From: Eretmocerus hayati
Taxonomy: Eukaryota; Arthropoda; Insecta; Hymenoptera; Aphelinidae
DNA: 64,000 bases
Assembly (NCBI GenBank): GCA_029851415.1
Contig: CM056743.1
Location: forward strand, 13,942,727 to 14,006,726
Direction of reading: 5' to 3'
Shown piece by piece: positions 60,064 through 64,000 of the stretch. The notes under the pieces were generated by a model. That model ran no database searches. It saw only the letters and a list, made by a program, of their open reading frames with translations, and was not told the DNA's origin. Made by a program: the position numbers and the translations under genes. The first letter of the stretch is position 1; every line of letters begins with the position of its first letter.

Positions 60064-62723
60064 TTGCAGCAACATTCTTAGCATCGTTGGTGTTCCGTGC
60101 TCATATTAAGTCAAAGATGTTCTCCTTGTTGCTATTCATGAAGTAGATACTTGTTTGCATATTTAGTATTAAATGGGAATTATGCAACTGTCTTGTGATT
60201 ATAGCCACCTATGACAAACATTAGCGTGTGACAAGTTCAACGTGGAAAGATATCGAAGTTTTTCTGGGGACAATAACTTATTACCTGGAGCACCTCAACA
60301 GGTGAAGAACAACGTTCGGCGAATCCCAAATCAGCTGCAAACCGAACTTCTCATTATTGATTACTAAGAAGAGATATTCTTTGGTCTTAATTTGATCTCG
60401 TGCATGACTGCATTTGTATTTTCAAAATACGCCTGATTGCTATGAGATAATCGTAAATATCATGATCTCTTTCTGGAACGAGCTGACCATCACAATGAAC
60501 CGGCTTACTCAAAATTATACTTGGATTTGTCAAATGTCGCTGTCCCCCCCCCCCGTTGACTTGCATTATAATGTCGTTCAGGGCAAATGTAAATGGACAT
60601 CCGATACAGTTGGAATTTTTGGATAGCACTCTCTCTCTATCTCTATCATGGTGTCGTGAAAGCTTTGGGATGCTGCGAACGTCTGCAGGAGACTATTTAA
60701 AAGGCAGTTTCGCCTCACATGTTTGAGCTCCAAGCACCTGCGTTAGATCGTGAAGGTTCCTTCTAGACGATCAGATTCTGTGGGATGACCCCTTGCTTCT
60801 TCAGATTTTATCTGGATTTTAGAAGTACACAGCGCCTGATCCATCATTTTCATCGTGGCATCTGTAATATCTAGTTACACTCAATAAATATCAACACCCA
60901 AAATTTTCAAATTTCTACTGTAAAATCCGCGCAGTTTGAACAAGGTAAAACGAATGAGTTCTGGCATGATCATTTTCTCACCAAAAATGTATCCAAAACT
61001 TTCATCAAAACTCGTAATCTTCATTGTTCCGATGCTCCGTTTCGATAGGCATAAATTTGGCTCTGAGATGATGCTACTTCTTTCAAAGGTATACTGCATG
61101 TCTTCATACCTGAATACGCCTTATCTATGGTTGGACGATGAGGAACAAAACTCACCTTGGCATTGACTTTTTGATAAATGAAACAATGGAAATCAGCGCT
61201 TCCCTCTAACTCTGTTTCTCTTGAACCATTTGGCTTTTGGCTTTGGCATCAGCATCGGCATCAGCATCAGAAACAAACGCCCAGAGTATGTATACGAGTG
61301 AGAATGATGAAGGGATGAAGTATAGATTGTTTGGGGTGGGCGTGCTATAAAATACAGCAAATCGTCTCTCTCTTGCAGTTGTTTCAGTCGCGCTCGCATA
61401 TACTCTGATGTTTGTTCGTTGATCGCGCGTAAACTTTCGCAGCTCCACACAAAGATTAATGATTGCACCAGAAGAGTCCTATATACCCATACTGATTGGC
61501 TTCGCTCTCATTTTGTACTCACACTCTGAAATGCTGCACATATATATACATACTATAGTATGACGTGCAAGTGATCGATCTTTGTCTTTAGAGTTCTCTA
61601 CCTGTCAATCTCGTACACTTCCCTCTCATCGAGAGACACAACCCTTTTCCCACGCACTCAAACGAGTATAAGATCAACTTGCTCAAATTCTAATACCATC
61701 TGGGGGAGATACTTGACGATTTCTGCTTCTGATACGAAGTTGTACGCCCTAAACAATTCGCGGATAAAATGACGCGTACCACGATTATATAGTATGTATA
61801 TATATATAGACAAGGATATCCAGCCCCTGCTCATTGAAGGAAACTCATCTGAGCTATAAGGAGCAGTGATTTCTGGTATATAGGCGTACATAGCCACCCT
61901 CTTAGAAATCGGCAGCCAAGACATGTATACAAGATTAAACGGAAACATACCTTAATCTAAAATACGCGTACAACGGCTTTCCCTTCAAGACAAACAAATT
62001 AGTGCAATTACAATAGGCCTCAAAGAAAATTGATAAATTCCAAGAGTTCTCTCGCTCGCGTCCCAACTATTTCTCGATTCATTTCACTCGAGAGCAGTCG
62101 CAGCAAATTTTTCGGAGCATTGAGCTAGATAGCGAATCAGATAGATCCACGGTACTCTAGCACATTTATTATTACAAGATACTTCCTTCTAGAAGATGGA
62201 GTAATTGTTTTTTTCCTCGGTATTTCCGTGAGATTTCATTCCAACGTGTCCTTCTAATGATGAAATTATACCTACTCTCTTTGAGCTGACCTCGCGAACC
62301 CCGGTAATTTTCGCTCCCATCACTCCGTTCTGACACGCTCGAGGATGACTTTGATGAATGAGTGAGAGAGATCCGCCATGCACCTTTAGTCCTTTGCAAC
62401 CTATATCTCACTGAACTGAGCTAATTCTTTCCTGATTTCATTTGTCTCATCGGTCCTCTACTTCATTCCCACCTCACTTTGACACCTTTACTCTGCTACG
62501 AAAAATCCCATCAGGAGTTAGTGAAAGAATTTGGACGAGACAACAAATATTTGAACGACTGGGAGGCCTCCACACCGTTATGTTTGATATGGATTTTTCC
62601 AGATGAGTAGATACAGTCGAGCATGGCAAGACCGTTGTTCTACTTCGTTTTACGGGAAACCAGTTGCAGTTTCAATAATCTCGTACTCTTTACAGGTTAC
62701 AATTACTGCGAGGATATAAAATA

Positions 62724-63374
62724 CAGGGTGTCCATGAAGTCAACCCCCCCCCCATAATTTATTTCGGGAACGGTTGAAAATTACGGAGAAACCTGAAACT
62801 CGTTTTTTCATATTTCGAAGGAGACGTTTGATTGTGACCATGGAAGAGCTTGGTTTTGATCTTAGAGATAATTTCTAAGATCTTTCAGGGGTCAACTCGA
62901 TTATTCATGAAGGGACACCTATATTTTTGACCTCAGATTGTGGAAGGTCGGGAAAATAATGAACCTTCAGTCTGGAACGCCCTTTGGTCCAACTTGACCC
63001 TAGTGAGCTATGTAAAGGTCAATACCTGTGAACATTACCGAATCTCCATAAATCCAAGAGTAAGCGTTGTGCTGAAAAATGTTTGGAATAAAAATTGTTC
63101 ATGGTAACCTCCAGATGGCGTTAGAACTACCTCCAATGTCTTACCTAAGTTCATTTGGAATTCAATCAAGAGCCCAATGTTAAAATTAGGCGTTCCTAAC
63201 GAAAAAAAATGAGTTGACCTCCAAACGAACTTGAAATTTAGGTTCAAGATTAAACCTAAAGTTACCATCGGACCCCTGTCTCGGAAGAAGGATACAGATG
63301 TTTTGGTCTTTTCCGTGATTCCCAACCGGCTTCAAAATAACAGCGGTGGGTAGAAATACTTTATGGACATTCTG
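62724..63374. mobile_element. TIR DNA element, 651 bp, in copy B
   Basis: The same element as at 55436-56086, carried along in the segment duplication rather than by a second insertion. The flanking sequence and the TA sites are the same on both sides. Confidence 0.7.
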
Positions 63375-63706
63375 TATCTACCAGAACGTAAAAATTGCAA
63401 ACTTCACACGTGGTGATGAATAAATTTAAGAAATTGTACGTCATATTTTGCACTTATGCAGAATATACTGCATATAATCTCTTGGTTGAGGTGATGAGTG
63501 CCAACACCGTATAGGGCAGTTTTCACCTCTTCCGTGTTTGCGCATCCACAGGGAACCCATTTTTTCCGACTGAACATACGGAATGATACAAGTGCCAAAG
63601 AGGATATTTGTGTCGGTTGTGCGCATTCCTTTTTTTTTGTCAATTGTATGTGCTGACACGCGCTCTTCTTTTGAGCATCAAGACTGAATTGCAATGAAGT
63701 TGTACT

Positions 63707-63940
63707 TTACTTAGGGGAACTCACAGGACTTGGCGAATCAAAATCGACGTGAATATCTGTGTAGGCTTTTCCATGGTCATAATTTGTTACAATGAGACGA
63801 ATATTTGGGAAAATCGTTGATTCAAATCGCTTTTTTCGGAGACAGAATTGATTTATCGAATCTCTCTTCAATTTGTTGAATTGTCTTTCGATCATAATAT
63901 CGCCCAATTGATTCAACTTTCATTCTATCGACTTCATAGG
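63707..63940 (-). pseudogene. Copy B of the unidentified possible exon
   Basis: Counterpart of 56417-56650. The frame with IRLIVTNYDHGKAYTDIHVD is open here too, with three amino-acid changes seen against copy A (His to Asn, Thr to Ala, His to Pro) and two silent changes. GTGAGT is retained. The mixture gives no strong sign of purifying selection. Confidence 0.18.
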
Positions 63941-64000
63941 CTGTGTGAGAAGATTATTCCGAATACTTTGATGGACCCAGAACAGAAATGTATAAGCTAA

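Larger units (their letters stand above)
60064..64000. repeat. Large duplicated segment, copy B (3.94 kb, continues past the window)
   Basis: This repeats 52774-56710 from its first to its last base. It starts abruptly at the gap edge and is still matching at the window end. Relative to copy A it has an 11-base C run (60544-60554), small indels near 61010 and 62370, and scattered substitutions. It contains the second copy of the TIR element. The gap-edge start suggests an unmerged contig end. Confidence 0.97.

Overview
This is eukaryotic, AT-rich, almost gene-free DNA. The longest open frame is about 154 codons, and no frame carries a domain I recognise. There is no operon-like packing, rRNA, tRNA or CRISPR array. 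Dispersed inverted-repeat elements with TA target sites, many dinucleotide and trinucleotide runs, and a probable LINE tail ending in an ATTC-type run point to an animal, most likely an arthropod and plausibly an insect. That assignment is inference from repeat style. The window is best read as intergenic DNA or the inside of very large introns.

Layout. 1-6.5 kb: microsatellites and a pair of adjacent foldback units (5.0-5.35 kb). 6.5-7.5 kb: first copy of a ~0.9 kb terminal-inverted-repeat (TIR) element whose second copy lies at 49.4-50.4 kb. 8.5-9.15 kb: a ~660 bp near-complete palindrome studded with GTAGCC/GGCTAC. 13.8-14.3 and 32.2-32.9 kb: two members of a family built from a degenerate 10-bp CCAGACCRTT-like repeat and sharing a downstream tail. 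16.2-16.9 kb: a 62-nt hairpin and a 240-bp TIR element. 19.4-19.6 kb: a cluster of CGATAT/ATATCG sites. 23.9-24.0 kb: a foldback. 28.45-29.32 kb: an 875-bp element with ~140-bp TIRs in a TA site. 35.35-35.58 kb: a 222-bp TIR element. 40.0-40.65 kb: a short ~180-bp tandem satellite. 42.3-42.45 kb: a weak TIR element. 50.4-50.6 kb: a LINE-like 3' end. 51.77-52.11 kb: a 338-bp palindrome whose two strands encode nearly the same peptide.

The right end is dominated by a ~3.94 kb near-identical duplication: 52774-56710 recurs at 60064-64000. A 100-N gap (59964-60063) abuts the second copy exactly and the match runs off the window. An unmerged contig overlap (allelic or assembly duplicate) explains this more simply than a real tandem duplication. 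The duplicated unit contains a 651-bp TIR element.

No gene can be named with confidence. A few open frames that look somewhat protein-like (mostly minus strand, 25.8 kb and 52.2-56.9 kb, plus one frame running into the gap at 59.96 kb) are listed at low confidence as possible exons or decayed genes. There is therefore no gene cooperation to describe; the content is a mobile-element and repeat landscape.
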